A stretch of DNA of 17,257 nt from Bacteroidota bacterium (GCA_023423285.1 JAFAFV010000141.1:1-17257); one strand, 5' to 3'. Shown: positions 6,916 through 14,962, numbered from the stretch's first letter. The notes: generated by a model not told the origin, from the sequence alone. Program-made: numbers and translations.

Positions 6916-8010
6916 ATGAAGATCAATGATATTACCTCTTACCTTGAAGCTATTGCCCCGCCTGCATTACAGGAAAGCTACGACAATGCAGGCTTGATTA
7001 CAGGACAGGCTTTTTGGGAATGTACCGGCGTAATTTGCTGCCTGGATGCTGTGGAAGCAGTAATAGATGAGGCCATTAGTAAAAACATCAACCTGGTAGT
7101 GGCGCATCACCCCATACTATTTTCAGGATTGAAAAAAATAAACGGAAATAATTATGTGGAGCGCACCATCATTAAAGCCATAAAAAATGATATTGCTATC
7201 TATGCCATTCATACCAATCTCGATAATATAACAGAAGGCGTAAACGGCATCATTGCTAAAAAGTTAGGGCTTCAACATACTTCCATTCTTTCACCTAAAA
7301 ACGGGCTGCTCAAAAAACTTTATTTTTTTGTACCCCCTGAACATGCCCCTCAAGTTATGAATGCCCTATTTGATGCAGGTGGTGGGCAGATTGGCAATTA
7401 CAGCGAATGCAGTTTCTCAGTTATCGGCACTGGCACTTTTAAACCTAATGATCATGCCAACCCTTTTAGTGGGGAGCGTGGTAAACGGGAAGAAGCTGAG
7501 GAGCTAAAAATAGAAGTATTGTTTCCCTCCTGGCTTGAAGGCCGTATTATTGCCTCCCTTCAATCAAGCCATCCTTACGAAGAAGTGGCTTACGAAGTTA
7601 TATCAATTGATAACCGACATCAGCATATTGGCGCCGGCATTATAGGTGAATTGCCTGAAACGTTAAGTGAAATAAATTTTTTACAAAAACTGAAGGAAAC
7701 CTTTGGTTTAAAAATGCTGAAGCACACAGCTTTTACGGGCAAGCCGGTAAAAAAAGTGGCTGTATGTGGCGGCGCTGGCAGTTTTCTTTTAAAACAGGCG
7801 ATCAATTCAGGATCAGATATTTATGTTACATCTGATATTAAATATCATGAGTTTTTTGATGCAAATGGCCGCATTTTACTGGCAGATATTGGCCACTTTG
7901 AAAGTGAACAATTTACCATTGACCTGCTAACCACGTTATTAGAGCAAAAATTCCCTAACTTTGCCGTCCTTAAAACAGGTGTTCATACCAATCCTGTTCA
8001 TTACTTATAA
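6916..8010 (+). CDS. Nif3-like dinuclear metal-centre protein (YqfO/YbgI, DUF34 family)
   Basis: A 364-residue member of the Nif3/DUF34 family, toroidal hexamers carrying a two-metal site. The ligand pattern is intact: His64 and His65 in AHHPILF, Asp103 in HTNLDN, and His327 and Glu331 in DIGHFESEQ, with the same 4-residue H-to-E spacing as in E. coli YbgI. It is the long YqfO form. About 100 residues inserted near the middle, starting KLYFFVPPEHAPQVMNALF, match the CutA1/PII-like ferredoxin-fold insert of Bacillus YqfO. A GTP cyclohydrolase I type 2 label is sometimes given to this family but is poorly supported. The biochemical role is unsettled. The zinc-ribbon gene follows 20 bases downstream and is probably co-transcribed. 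The family call is secure. Confidence 0.95.
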   Translation: MKINDITSYLEAIAPPALQESYDNAGLITGQAFWECTGVICCLDAVEAVIDEAISKNINLVVAHHPILFSGLKKINGNNYVERTIIKAIKNDIAIYAIHTNLDNITEGVNGIIAKKLGLQHTSILSPKNGLLKKLYFFVPPEHAPQVMNALFDAGGGQIGNYSECSFSVIGTGTFKPNDHANPFSGERGKREEAEELKIEVLFPSWLEGRIIASLQSSHPYEEVAYEVISIDNRHQHIGAGIIGELPETLSEINFLQKLKETFGLKMLKHTAFTGKPVKKVAVCGGAGSFLLKQAINSGSDIYVTSDIKYHEFFDANGRILLADIGHFESEQFTIDLLTTLLEQKFPNFAVLKTGVHTNPVHYL

Positions 8011-8030
8011 AGCGTACAAACTGTAATCAT

Positions 8031-8786
8031 ATGCCACAATTAAAAGAGTTTTCAATTGAAGAAAGACTGAGTTCACTCATCAACCTGCAAAAAATAGACA
8101 GCAAATTAGATGAAATAAAAATTCTGAAAGGCGAACTGCCCATGGAAGTGGCAGACCTTGAAGATGAAATTACCGGTCTGCACGCCAGGCAAACCCGCAT
8201 TGAAGAAGAAATTAATGGTGTAACCGAATTTATTGAGGAGCGCAAAAATGCCATTAAAGAAGCTGAAGCGCTGATCAAAAAATACGAGAAAGACAGTGAA
8301 AACGTAAAAAACAACCGCGAGTTTGAAGCGATCAATAAAGAAATTGAAATGCAGCAACTGGAAATTAAATTAGCGGAAAAACATATTAAAGACGCTAATG
8401 CCGAAATAGCGGAAAAGGTTGTTTTACTGGAAAAAGCCAAAAAGAATATCAGCACTAAACAAGGATCGCTGGAAATAAAAAAAGCAGAACTTGAGAAAAT
8501 TATTGCTGCCAATGAAAAAGAAGAAAAACATTTTAACAAACTTTCAGGTGACGCAAAGGATGGGGTTGAGCCTCGTTTGCTGTCAAGCTATGAAAAGATC
8601 CGCGGCAATTTTCGCAATGGTCTTGCCGTAGTGCCGGTAGTACGCGATGCCTGCGGTGGCTGTTTCTACGCCATTCCGCCTCAAAAACAAAGCGAGATCA
8701 AACAACACAAAAAGATCATTGCCTGCGAAAATTGTGGCCGCATCCTGGTAGACGAAGAGCTGCACAACAACATAGAACTGAAATAA
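8031..8786 (+). CDS. Coiled-coil C4-type zinc-ribbon protein (COG1579 family)
   Basis: This 251-residue cytoplasmic protein is mostly a charged alpha-helical coiled coil (about residues 10-180, rich in Glu, Lys, Ile and Leu). It ends in a zinc ribbon with two CxxC pairs: Cys208/Cys211 in CGGCFYAIP and Cys232/Cys235 in CENCGRIL. This matches the COG1579 zinc-ribbon family, widespread in bacteria and thought to bind nucleic acid or act in transcription or translation. The function is unproven. It directly follows the Nif3-like gene with a 20-base gap, a pairing I recall as common in Bacteroidota and other phyla, and it ends at a strong terminator. The two therefore form a probable two-gene operon. 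Confidence 0.92.
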   Translation: MPQLKEFSIEERLSSLINLQKIDSKLDEIKILKGELPMEVADLEDEITGLHARQTRIEEEINGVTEFIEERKNAIKEAEALIKKYEKDSENVKNNREFEAINKEIEMQQLEIKLAEKHIKDANAEIAEKVVLLEKAKKNISTKQGSLEIKKAELEKIIAANEKEEKHFNKLSGDAKDGVEPRLLSSYEKIRGNFRNGLAVVPVVRDACGGCFYAIPPQKQSEIKQHKKIIACENCGRILVDEELHNNIELK

Positions 8787-8806
8787 ACTATTTTCTTTTT
8801 TATTTT

Positions 8807-8836
8807 CCCCTGTCCTAAAATGGCAGGGGTTTTTTA
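8807..8836 (+). terminator. Rho-independent terminator after the zinc-ribbon gene
   Basis: An 8-bp GC-rich stem (8807-8814 with 8822-8829, one wobble) with a 7-base loop is followed by six T (8830-8835). It starts 20 bases after the zinc-ribbon stop codon and separates that operon from recN. Confidence 0.85.
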
Positions 8837-8901
8837 TTATGGAGCATGCATAAAGAATTTTAAGCTCTTTGTTAACACCTCAGCGCATCAATCCAATTCA
8901 C

Positions 8902-8909
8902 TAAATTTG
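8902..8909 (+). promoter_or_regulatory. Candidate -7 element of the recN promoter
   Basis: TAAATTTG is an exact match to the Bacteroidota -7 consensus TAnnTTTG. It ends only five bases before the recN ATG at 8915, so transcription would start at or very near the start codon. The closest TTTG (8868-8871) lies 30 bases upstream, too far for the usual 19-21 spacing, so the -33 element is weak or absent. Confidence 0.45.
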
Positions 8910-8914
8910 CTCTG

Positions 8915-10567
8915 ATGCTGCAACGCCTGTATATAAACAATTACGCCATTATCAGCGAACTGGAAATCAATTTTTCCAGAGGTATGAATATTATTACCGG
9001 AGAAACCGGCGCCGGAAAGTCCATCATAATTGGCGCGCTCAATCTTATACTTGGCCAAAGGGCCGACAGTACCATGCTGGTAAATAAAGAAAAAAAATGT
9101 ATTATAGAAGGGGTGTTTGCAGGGGAAAAACAAAACGTGCATGCATTTTTAACCGCTAACAATCTGGATGTGCAATCTGAAATTACCGTGCGGCGAGAAA
9201 TAGCAGTGAACGGTAAAAGCCGTGCCTTTATTAATGATACGCCGGTAAACCTCGTGCAGCTACAGGAGTTGAGCAGCCTGCTGGTTGACCTGCACCAGCA
9301 ATTTGATGCGCTAACCGTTGGCGACAACGATTTCCAGGTAAATGTGATGGATGCCCTGGCTGGCAACTCTATCAATATTGTTGAATATAAAAATATCTAT
9401 TATGCCTGGCAGAACCGCCAGAAGAAACTGGCCGAATTGAAGCAGCGGCAATTACAGTTTGAAAAAGAAAGCGACTACAACCGCTTTCAGTATGATGAAT
9501 TGAGCGAAGCCGCATTTAAAGAAAACGAAATTGAAGAAATTGACAACGAGTTAAAAACACTCATCCATGCCGAAGGTATTAAAGAAGCGTTGGGAAAAGT
9601 TTACAGCCAGTTAGAAGAAAGTGAGCAGCCAATTGTGCAGCAGTTAAAAAGCATTCTCAACCAGCTAAGCCAGTACAGCAGTTATCATAAAGATCTTCCG
9701 CAGATTGTTGAAAGGCTGCAAAGCACACAAATTGAATTGCAAGACATTGCCCACGAACTGGCTTCCATCAACAATCACATTAGTTACGACGCCGAAAAAA
9801 TTGAATTGCTGAATGAAAGGCTTTCATTAGGTTACAAGCTGCAAAAAAAACATGGTGTGCAAAACACCAACGATCTTTTAGCAGTGCAGCAGCAACTTGA
9901 AGAAAAACTACAGGCGGTTTTACATATTAATGATGACATTGCCAGGCTTGAAAAAGAAACGGAATCACTCTTTAAGCAAATTGAAGAGGCTGCTGAAAAG
10001 ATTTCGCAGGCGCGTAAAAAACTGGTAAAACCATTTACTGAAAAAGTGAATCAATTGCTGGCGCAGGTAGGTATGCCCAATGCATTGCTCAAAGTATCTG
10101 TTCAAAATAAGGCGCCGGGTGTAACCGGCAAAGATGCTATTGAATTTTTATTTGATGCCAATAAAAGCGGCCAGTATAAACCTGTAAGCAAAGTAGCCAG
10201 CGGCGGAGAGCTTAGTCGCCTGATGCTTTGTATTAAAAGCCTTGTGGCACAAAGTATGGATATGCCCACACTAATTTTTGATGAAATTGACAGCGGCATT
10301 TCCGGCGAAGCCGCAAAACAGGTGGGTATGATTATGAAAGAGCTTACCGCAAGCCGACAGGTGATATGCATTACGCACCAGCCACAAATTGCCGGCAAAG
10401 CCGATGCGCACTTTTTTGTATATAAAGAACTGATTAACCAGGCAGTGGCTACTAACATTCGCAGGCTTGATAAAGATGAGCGCATTACAGCCATTGCAAA
10501 AATGCTCAGCGGCGAAAAACCCACAGCAGCTGCCCTGCAGAATGCAAGGGAAATGGTACAGAATTGA
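8915..10567 (+). CDS. recN: DNA repair protein RecN (SMC-like ATPase)
   Basis: A 550-residue SMC-family ATPase that binds single-stranded DNA ends and promotes joining during double-strand break repair. The N-terminal half-site has Walker A GETGAGKS (29-36). The C-terminal half-site has the ABC signature SGGELSR (429-435), Walker B LIFDEIDSG (453-461) and an ITHQPQIA block. Between them lies a helical region (about 150-370) forming the short coiled coil. The length equals that of typical RecN (about 550-560). The start gives MLQRLYINNYAIISELEINF, the standard family N-terminus. It stands downstream of a terminator, so it has its own promoter. No LexA-type operator is recognisable. The assignment is secure. 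Confidence 0.97.
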   Translation: MLQRLYINNYAIISELEINFSRGMNIITGETGAGKSIIIGALNLILGQRADSTMLVNKEKKCIIEGVFAGEKQNVHAFLTANNLDVQSEITVRREIAVNGKSRAFINDTPVNLVQLQELSSLLVDLHQQFDALTVGDNDFQVNVMDALAGNSINIVEYKNIYYAWQNRQKKLAELKQRQLQFEKESDYNRFQYDELSEAAFKENEIEEIDNELKTLIHAEGIKEALGKVYSQLEESEQPIVQQLKSILNQLSQYSSYHKDLPQIVERLQSTQIELQDIAHELASINNHISYDAEKIELLNERLSLGYKLQKKHGVQNTNDLLAVQQQLEEKLQAVLHINDDIARLEKETESLFKQIEEAAEKISQARKKLVKPFTEKVNQLLAQVGMPNALLKVSVQNKAPGVTGKDAIEFLFDANKSGQYKPVSKVASGGELSRLMLCIKSLVAQSMDMPTLIFDEIDSGISGEAAKQVGMIMKELTASRQVICITHQPQIAGKADAHFFVYKELINQAVATNIRRLDKDERITAIAKMLSGEKPTAAALQNAREMVQN

Positions 10568-10817
10568 TGCTGTTAATGTATTTCTAACGTTTTACAATGC
10601 AGACCGTTGTAAACATTCAATAATTAAATTGCAGTATGCAAGCCTGGCTGCCATAAGCGGGCTGTACACCTACAGATTTTTAAATAATAAACTCACCTCA
10701 AGTAACAGTTGGGCAGCAATTATCTTCTACGCAATTGCGCTTACAGCATCACTTGCAGCTATTTTTTACTTAGGGTTTTTATTAATGGGTTTGATCTACA
10801 ATTACCTCGCAGAATGA
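10542..10817 (+). CDS. Possible small membrane protein between recN and fabI (start uncertain)
   Basis: An open frame in the 317-base gap between recN and fabI. The C-terminal 60 codons encode one clear hydrophobic membrane segment (AAIIFYAIALTASLAAIFYLGFLLMG) after a possible shorter one (YASLAAISGLY), and end in YNYLAE. The Met chosen at 10542 lies inside recN, giving 91 residues. The frame stays open further upstream to 10467, but that part is a recN shadow. No ATG lies between the recN stop and the membrane segment in this frame, so a non-ATG start such as the TTG near 10629 would be needed for a non-overlapping gene. I do not recognise a family. It may be a real small gene, a degraded remnant, or chance. 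Confidence 0.35.
   Translation: MQGKWYRIDAVNVFLTFYNADRCKHSIIKLQYASLAAISGLYTYRFLNNKLTSSNSWAAIIFYAIALTASLAAIFYLGFLLMGLIYNYLAE
10589..10614. repeat. Inverted repeat just after recN
   Basis: TTTACAA (10591-10597) and TTGTAAA (10607-10613) form a perfect 7-bp stem around 9 bases, extended by a G-C pair with one bulged T. No T run follows, so it is not a standard terminator. It could protect the recN mRNA 3' end or be incidental. Confidence 0.35.
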
Positions 10818-10884
10818 AAATATTCATCGCTGTTCTAAATCATAAATTTTACATTACTTTTACCCCCGAACAAAATAAAAGACT

Positions 10885-11715
10885 ATGGCAAGTAACTTAT
10901 TGCAAGGCAAAAAGGGAATTATATTTGGTGCGCTGGATGAAAAATCGATCGCATGGAAAGTGGCAAAAAGAGCTTATGAAGAGGGCGCACAAATAGTGCT
11001 GAGCAATGCTCCTGTGGCTCTGCGTATGGGAGAAATAGAAAAACTTGGTTTTGAATGTGGCAACGCGCCAATCATTGGTGCCGATGCGACCAATACAGAT
11101 GACCTGAAAGAGTTATTTACGCAAAGTATGGAACATTTTGGCGGCGGTGTAGATTTTATCCTGCACTCAATTGGCATGAGTGTAAACATGCGCAAAGGCC
11201 TCGAGTATTTCGACATCAATTATGCTAACAACCAAAGATCGTTTGATATTTCGGCCATCAGTCTCCATAAAATTTTAAATGCAGCCTGGAACCTTGACGC
11301 GCTGAATGAATGGGGCAGCGTGGTAGCGCTTTCTTATATTGCTGCACAAAGAGTATTCCCGAATTACAATGAAATGGCAGATGCTAAAGCATTGCTTGAA
11401 AGCATTGCCCGCAACTTTGGTTATTACTACGGTGTAAAGAAAAAAGTCAGGATCAATACCGTTTCACAATCTCCGGTAAAAACAACTGCAGGAAGCGGTG
11501 TAAAAGGGTTTACCGGTTTTCAGGAGTATGCAGAAAGAATGAGCCCGCTTGGCAATGCACCTGCTGATGCCTGTGCAGATTACTGTGTTTCGCTTTTCAG
11601 CGACCTCACAAAATATGTAACCATGCAAAATCTTTTCCATGATGGAGGCTTCAGCTTTACCGGCGTATCGCCCGTAGTAATTGAAAGCCTGCAACCTGTG
11701 GAAGAACAAGAGTAA
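10885..11715 (+). CDS. fabI: Enoyl-[acyl-carrier-protein] reductase [NADH]
   Basis: A 276-residue short-chain dehydrogenase that reduces enoyl-ACP in the last step of each fatty-acid elongation cycle. The N-terminal Rossmann motif has the FabI form GIIFGALDEKSIAWKVAK (11-28). HSIGMS (94-99) lies at the cofactor and substrate region. The catalytic residues are Tyr151 and Tyr161 with Lys168 in NYNEMADAK, the same Y-x9-Y-x6-K spacing as E. coli FabI. The length fits the usual 260-280. The start at 10885 gives MASNLLQGKKGIIFG, as expected. Upstream, TACTTTTA (10855-10862) is one base off the -7 consensus, with TTC at 10833-10835 nineteen bases earlier, so it may have its own promoter. It ends at a terminator shared with the convergent GH43 gene. 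Confidence 0.96.
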   Translation: MASNLLQGKKGIIFGALDEKSIAWKVAKRAYEEGAQIVLSNAPVALRMGEIEKLGFECGNAPIIGADATNTDDLKELFTQSMEHFGGGVDFILHSIGMSVNMRKGLEYFDINYANNQRSFDISAISLHKILNAAWNLDALNEWGSVVALSYIAAQRVFPNYNEMADAKALLESIARNFGYYYGVKKKVRINTVSQSPVKTTAGSGVKGFTGFQEYAERMSPLGNAPADACADYCVSLFSDLTKYVTMQNLFHDGGFSFTGVSPVVIESLQPVEEQE

Positions 11716-11746
11716 GTAAAACTTATTGCATATCAACAAAACAAAG

Positions 11747-11779
11747 AGTCGCAACCAAAGTTATTTGGTGCGACTTTTT
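11747..11779 (+). terminator. Terminator after fabI, possibly bidirectional
   Basis: A 12-bp stem with one bulged A (11747-11759 with 11764-11775) closes a GTTA loop and runs into five T (11775-11779). It lies between the convergent fabI and GH43 genes. The AAAG-rich left flank gives a partly T-rich tail on the minus strand, so it may also stop GH43 transcripts. Confidence 0.85.
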
Positions 11780-11792
11780 AATGAAGCGAAGA

Positions 11793-12833
11793 TTATTTAC
11801 CGAAATATTTTATCAGCTTGTCATATTCTTTTGATGAGATAGGTAACATGCAGCCATGCCGTGCCTGCGATGGTAAACTATATTTATCCCAGTCGCTAAA
11901 AAATGTATATCCGGATGCCTGATACCAGGGTCCGTTTAAATGATCAGCTATAGAAAGACCGTAAGAAACACCTGGATATTGTTCGTAATACAGGTACCAA
12001 ATTTTATTATCTGGCGAAGGTATAAGCATTGGCGCCTCTCTGAAATTAGGACTTACAGGATGAGCGGGTAAAGAATATGGTCCTAACAACGATCCCGATC
12101 TTGCTATGCGGATAGTTTTTCCGGTAGGCCAGTATAGGGTTGGATATGTTTCGTCTTTAAGGATTGCATAATAAGTATCTCCTACTTTTCTGATGATAAC
12201 ATCTATCGTACCAAAATCCCAGTCAAACAAGCGCTTTTGCGGTCCCTCAAAACTCTTTAAATCTTTTGATAAAACATACAGCGTTCGCTGGCTTGCCCAA
12301 TAGCGTTCCGGGTCTTCCTTAGTCCCTTCTTTATGCGGGGTATGCCAGGTAAGCACAAATTTTTCCGATCCAACATCATAAAACAGTTTTGGCGCGCCAA
12401 TGCGTTGCAGGGCATGCGCATAGCCAGGTGTTGCTTTTAAATCTGGTGCGTAAACAGAATGTTTTTTCCAGGCGATCAAATCTTCCGAAACCCAGATATT
12501 GATCTCTGGTGAAGCATCACTCGTGTTTCCGACAATAAAATATTTTCCGTCGGGGGCTTTTACAATATCAGGGTGCCCTTGATATTCATCAAAAATACGT
12601 TTACCATTATTTAGTTGCTGCCAGTGCAAACCGTCCTTACTTACCGAGTAATATAACCGTCCGTAATCTTTGTGCGTCATATGCGCAAAAAGGTATGCCT
12701 GATTTATGGGTTTGGTACCTGTTGCTACCTGCCCTTCAGGGTTGGGCTGTTGTGCATAAAGAATAGACGAGGATGCAGTAAAATAGATTATTCCTATTAA
12801 TGATATTGTAATATGGCGCAGCGTTTTTAGCAT
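11793..12833 (-). CDS. Secreted glycoside hydrolase, GH43-type five-bladed beta-propeller
   Basis: A 346-residue exported protein with a signal peptide (residues 1-27, hydrophobic ISLIGIIYFTASSSILYA, cleavage before QQPNP). The mature part has repeating beta-propeller strands such as LYYSVSKDGLHW, APDGKYFIVG, IWVSEDLIAWKK, GAPKLFYDVGSEKFVLTW and KVGDTYYAIL, typical of GH43 and related GH-F clan enzymes. By position I infer the three carboxylates as Asp89 (GHPDI), Asp211 (GTIDVI) and Glu256 (REAPML). Such enzymes usually cleave arabinose- or xylose-containing glycans, but the substrate cannot be read here. The gene stands alone, with no SusC/SusD or other glycosidase beside it. It converges on fabI, and a -7-like element lies 35 bases upstream of the start. 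Confidence 0.78.
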   Translation of the reverse strand: MLKTLRHITISLIGIIYFTASSSILYAQQPNPEGQVATGTKPINQAYLFAHMTHKDYGRLYYSVSKDGLHWQQLNNGKRIFDEYQGHPDIVKAPDGKYFIVGNTSDASPEINIWVSEDLIAWKKHSVYAPDLKATPGYAHALQRIGAPKLFYDVGSEKFVLTWHTPHKEGTKEDPERYWASQRTLYVLSKDLKSFEGPQKRLFDWDFGTIDVIIRKVGDTYYAILKDETYPTLYWPTGKTIRIARSGSLLGPYSLPAHPVSPNFREAPMLIPSPDNKIWYLYYEQYPGVSYGLSIADHLNGPWYQASGYTFFSDWDKYSLPSQARHGCMLPISSKEYDKLIKYFGK

Positions 12834-12868
12834 ACTAATCTCTTTATATTATTCCATCAAATCCATTT

Positions 12869-12876
12869 CAAATATA
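12869..12876 (-). promoter_or_regulatory. Candidate -7 element for the GH43-type gene
   Basis: On the minus strand this reads TATATTTG, an exact TAnnTTTG match 35 bases before the start codon, implying a leader of about 28 bases. The only TTTG boxes upstream are 10 and about 30 bases away, not the usual 19-21. Promoter identity is therefore only moderately supported. Confidence 0.42.
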
Positions 12877-12978
12877 AAGGATAATACAAAGTAAAATGCT
12901 ATCATTCAAAAAGCATTTCAAATGATCTGTAACTTCCTTCGCTGAAAAGAGTTTGATATGGTAACAATTTCTGGCATA

Positions 12979-13010
12979 TAAAAAGGCCGCCCTTTTGAGG
13001 CAGCCATTTT
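12979..13010 (-). terminator. Rho-independent terminator after dnaK
   Basis: On the minus strand a 7-bp GC-rich stem (12999-13005 with 12985-12991, one wobble) closes a 7-base loop and is followed by TTTTTATAT. It begins about 30 bases after the dnaK stop codon. The plus strand also has a T run beyond the stem (13007-13011), so it may act both ways. Confidence 0.82.
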
Positions 13011-13036
13011 TGCTATAACTAAGTTCTTATACTATC

Positions 13037-14962
13037 TTACTTCACTTCCTCAAAAGGCACATCCTGCACATCATCTGTTCCACCCTGATTGCCTCCGCCG
13101 GCGCCTGCATTCGGATCAAAACCCGGGCCTCCGCCTGCTTGTGCACCAGCACCTGCATCCTGACCTTGTTTATAAATATCTTCGCTTGCGGCTGTCCATG
13201 CTGTATTCAACTCCTGCATAGCGGTATCTATATCAGCCACAACCTGCGTTTTGTGCGCTTCTTTCAGCTTCTCAACCGCGTTTTCAATAGTTGCTTTTTT
13301 ATCAGCAGGAATTTTTTCTCCGTATTCCTTAAGTTGCTTTTCTGTTTGAAAAACAAGGCTATCAGCAGCGTTCAGCTTATCAATCTTTTCTCTTTCCGCC
13401 TTATCGCTTGCCTCATTGGCTTTTGCTTCAGTTTTCATTTTTTCAACTTCTTCTTTGCTTAAACCGCTCCCCGCTTCAATATGAATTTTTTGTTCTTTTC
13501 CAGTGCCTTTATCTTTAGCAGTTACATGCATGATGCCATTTGCATCTATGTCAAAAATTACTTCAATTTGCGGTACACCACGTGGCGCTGGCGGAATGCC
13601 ATCCAGGTTAAATATACCCAGGCTTTTATTGTCCTTCGCCATAGATCGTTCGCCCTGTAACACGTGTATTTGCACGCCTGGCTGGTTATCGCTTGCCGTA
13701 GAGAAGGTTTCAGATTTTTTAGTAGGTATGGTAGTATTGCTTGGAATTAAGGTTGTCATAACGCCGCCCAATGTTTCAATACCAAGAGAAAGCGGCGTAA
13801 CATCCAGCAACAATACATCTTTTACTTCACCAGTCAAAACTGCACCCTGTATAGCAGCGCCCACGGCAACAACCTCATCAGGGTTCACTCCTTTATTTGG
13901 TTTTTTACCAAAGAATTTTTCTACAATTTCCTGCACCTTAGGTATACGTGTACTACCACCTACAAGAATAACTTCATCAATTTCAGATGCATTCATACCG
14001 GCATCTTTAAGCGCGGCCTCGCAAGGCTTCAGGCAACGGGAAAACAGATTGTCGGCCAGTTGTTCAAATTTAGCACGCGTTAGTTTTTTTACCAGATGTT
14101 TGGGCACACCGTCAACAGCGGTTATATAGGGAAGGTTGATTTCTGTTTCGGTGGAAGATGACAATTCTACCTTTGCTTTTTCAGACGCTTCTTTAAGGCG
14201 TTGTAAAGCCATCGGGTCTTTGCGAAGGTCAATAGCTTCTTCAGCTTTAAAATCATTAGCCAGCCAGTCCATAATCACTTTGTCAAAGTCATCACCACCC
14301 AGGTGCGTGTCACCATTGGTAGATTTTACTTCAAACACACCATCGCCCAGTTCAAGAACAGAAATATCAAATGTACCTCCACCCAGGTCAAACACGGCAA
14401 TTTTTTGTTCTTTACCACCTTTGTCAAGTCCGTAAGCCAGCGCTGCCGCAGTTGGTTCGTTGATGATGCGGCGAACGTTCAAACCTGCAATTTCTCCAGC
14501 CTCTTTGGTAGCCTGCCTTTGCGCATCATTAAAATATGCAGGAACGGTAATAACGGCTTCGTTAATTTCCTGACCGAGAAAATCTTCGGCAGTTTTCTTC
14601 ATTTTTTGAAGGATCATGGCAGAGATTTCCTGAGGCGTGTATAACCTGCCGTCAATATCTATACGCACGGTATTATTGTCGCCTTTTGCAACTTTATAAC
14701 TCCAATGGCTGATCTCCTCTCCCACTTCATCAAAGCGGCGGCCCATAAAGCGCTTTACCGACATGATGGTGTTTTGCGGGTTGGTGATTGCCTGCCTTTT
14801 GGCCGGATCGCCAACTTTACGTTCGCCATTCTTTAAAAATGCTACTACCGAAGGCGTGGTACGGCGGCCTTCATCGTTTGCAATTACCACAGGTTCGTTA
14901 CCCTCCATTACAGAAACGCAACTGTTGGTAGTTCCTAAGTCTATTCCAATTATTTTACCCAT
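13037..14962 (-). CDS. dnaK: Molecular chaperone DnaK (Hsp70)
   Basis: A 641-residue Hsp70 chaperone, an ATP-dependent foldase working in the cytosol with DnaJ and GrpE, neither of which is in the window. The nucleotide-binding domain starts MGKIIGIDLGTTNS and contains the second phosphate loop FDLGGGTFD (191-199) and the adenosine motif GGSTRIPKVQ. The hydrophobic interdomain linker VLLLDVTPLSLGIETLGG lies at about 385-402. The C-terminal lid ends in a Gly-rich tail and the conserved EEVK, as in other Bacteroidota DnaK proteins. The length is normal. It has its own terminator. No CIRCE element (TTAGCACTC-N9-GAGTGCTAA) is visible upstream and I could not place a confident promoter. The assignment is secure. 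Confidence 0.99.
   Translation of the reverse strand: MGKIIGIDLGTTNSCVSVMEGNEPVVIANDEGRRTTPSVVAFLKNGERKVGDPAKRQAITNPQNTIMSVKRFMGRRFDEVGEEISHWSYKVAKGDNNTVRIDIDGRLYTPQEISAMILQKMKKTAEDFLGQEINEAVITVPAYFNDAQRQATKEAGEIAGLNVRRIINEPTAAALAYGLDKGGKEQKIAVFDLGGGTFDISVLELGDGVFEVKSTNGDTHLGGDDFDKVIMDWLANDFKAEEAIDLRKDPMALQRLKEASEKAKVELSSSTETEINLPYITAVDGVPKHLVKKLTRAKFEQLADNLFSRCLKPCEAALKDAGMNASEIDEVILVGGSTRIPKVQEIVEKFFGKKPNKGVNPDEVVAVGAAIQGAVLTGEVKDVLLLDVTPLSLGIETLGGVMTTLIPSNTTIPTKKSETFSTASDNQPGVQIHVLQGERSMAKDNKSLGIFNLDGIPPAPRGVPQIEVIFDIDANGIMHVTAKDKGTGKEQKIHIEAGSGLSKEEVEKMKTEAKANEASDKAEREKIDKLNAADSLVFQTEKQLKEYGEKIPADKKATIENAVEKLKEAHKTQVVADIDTAMQELNTAWTAASEDIYKQGQDAGAGAQAGGGPGFDPNAGAGGGNQGGTDDVQDVPFEEVK

Noticed and set aside
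8027..8539. A 170-codon minus-strand frame rich in Ser, Phe and Ile
   Set aside because: It is the exact antisense shadow of the Glu/Lys-rich coiled coil of the zinc-ribbon protein.
8852..8870. AAAGA...TCTTT inverted repeat upstream of recN as an SOS-type operator
   Set aside because: Only five bases per arm with a 9-base spacer in AT-rich DNA. It does not match known LexA boxes.
10814..10996. A frame starting MKIFIAVLNHKFY that overlaps the small membrane ORF stop by ATGA and runs into fabI
   Set aside because: Most of it lies in an alternate frame of fabI and becomes Lys/Arg-rich there. The ATGA overlap is probably coincidental.
13503..14129. A 208-codon open frame on the plus strand, antisense to dnaK, and further antisense frames at 13139-13462 and 14136-14435
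   Set aside because: Antisense frames over Hsp70 genes are a known by-product of codon bias. The translations are Ser/Thr/Pro-rich with no domain, and dnaK itself is intact.
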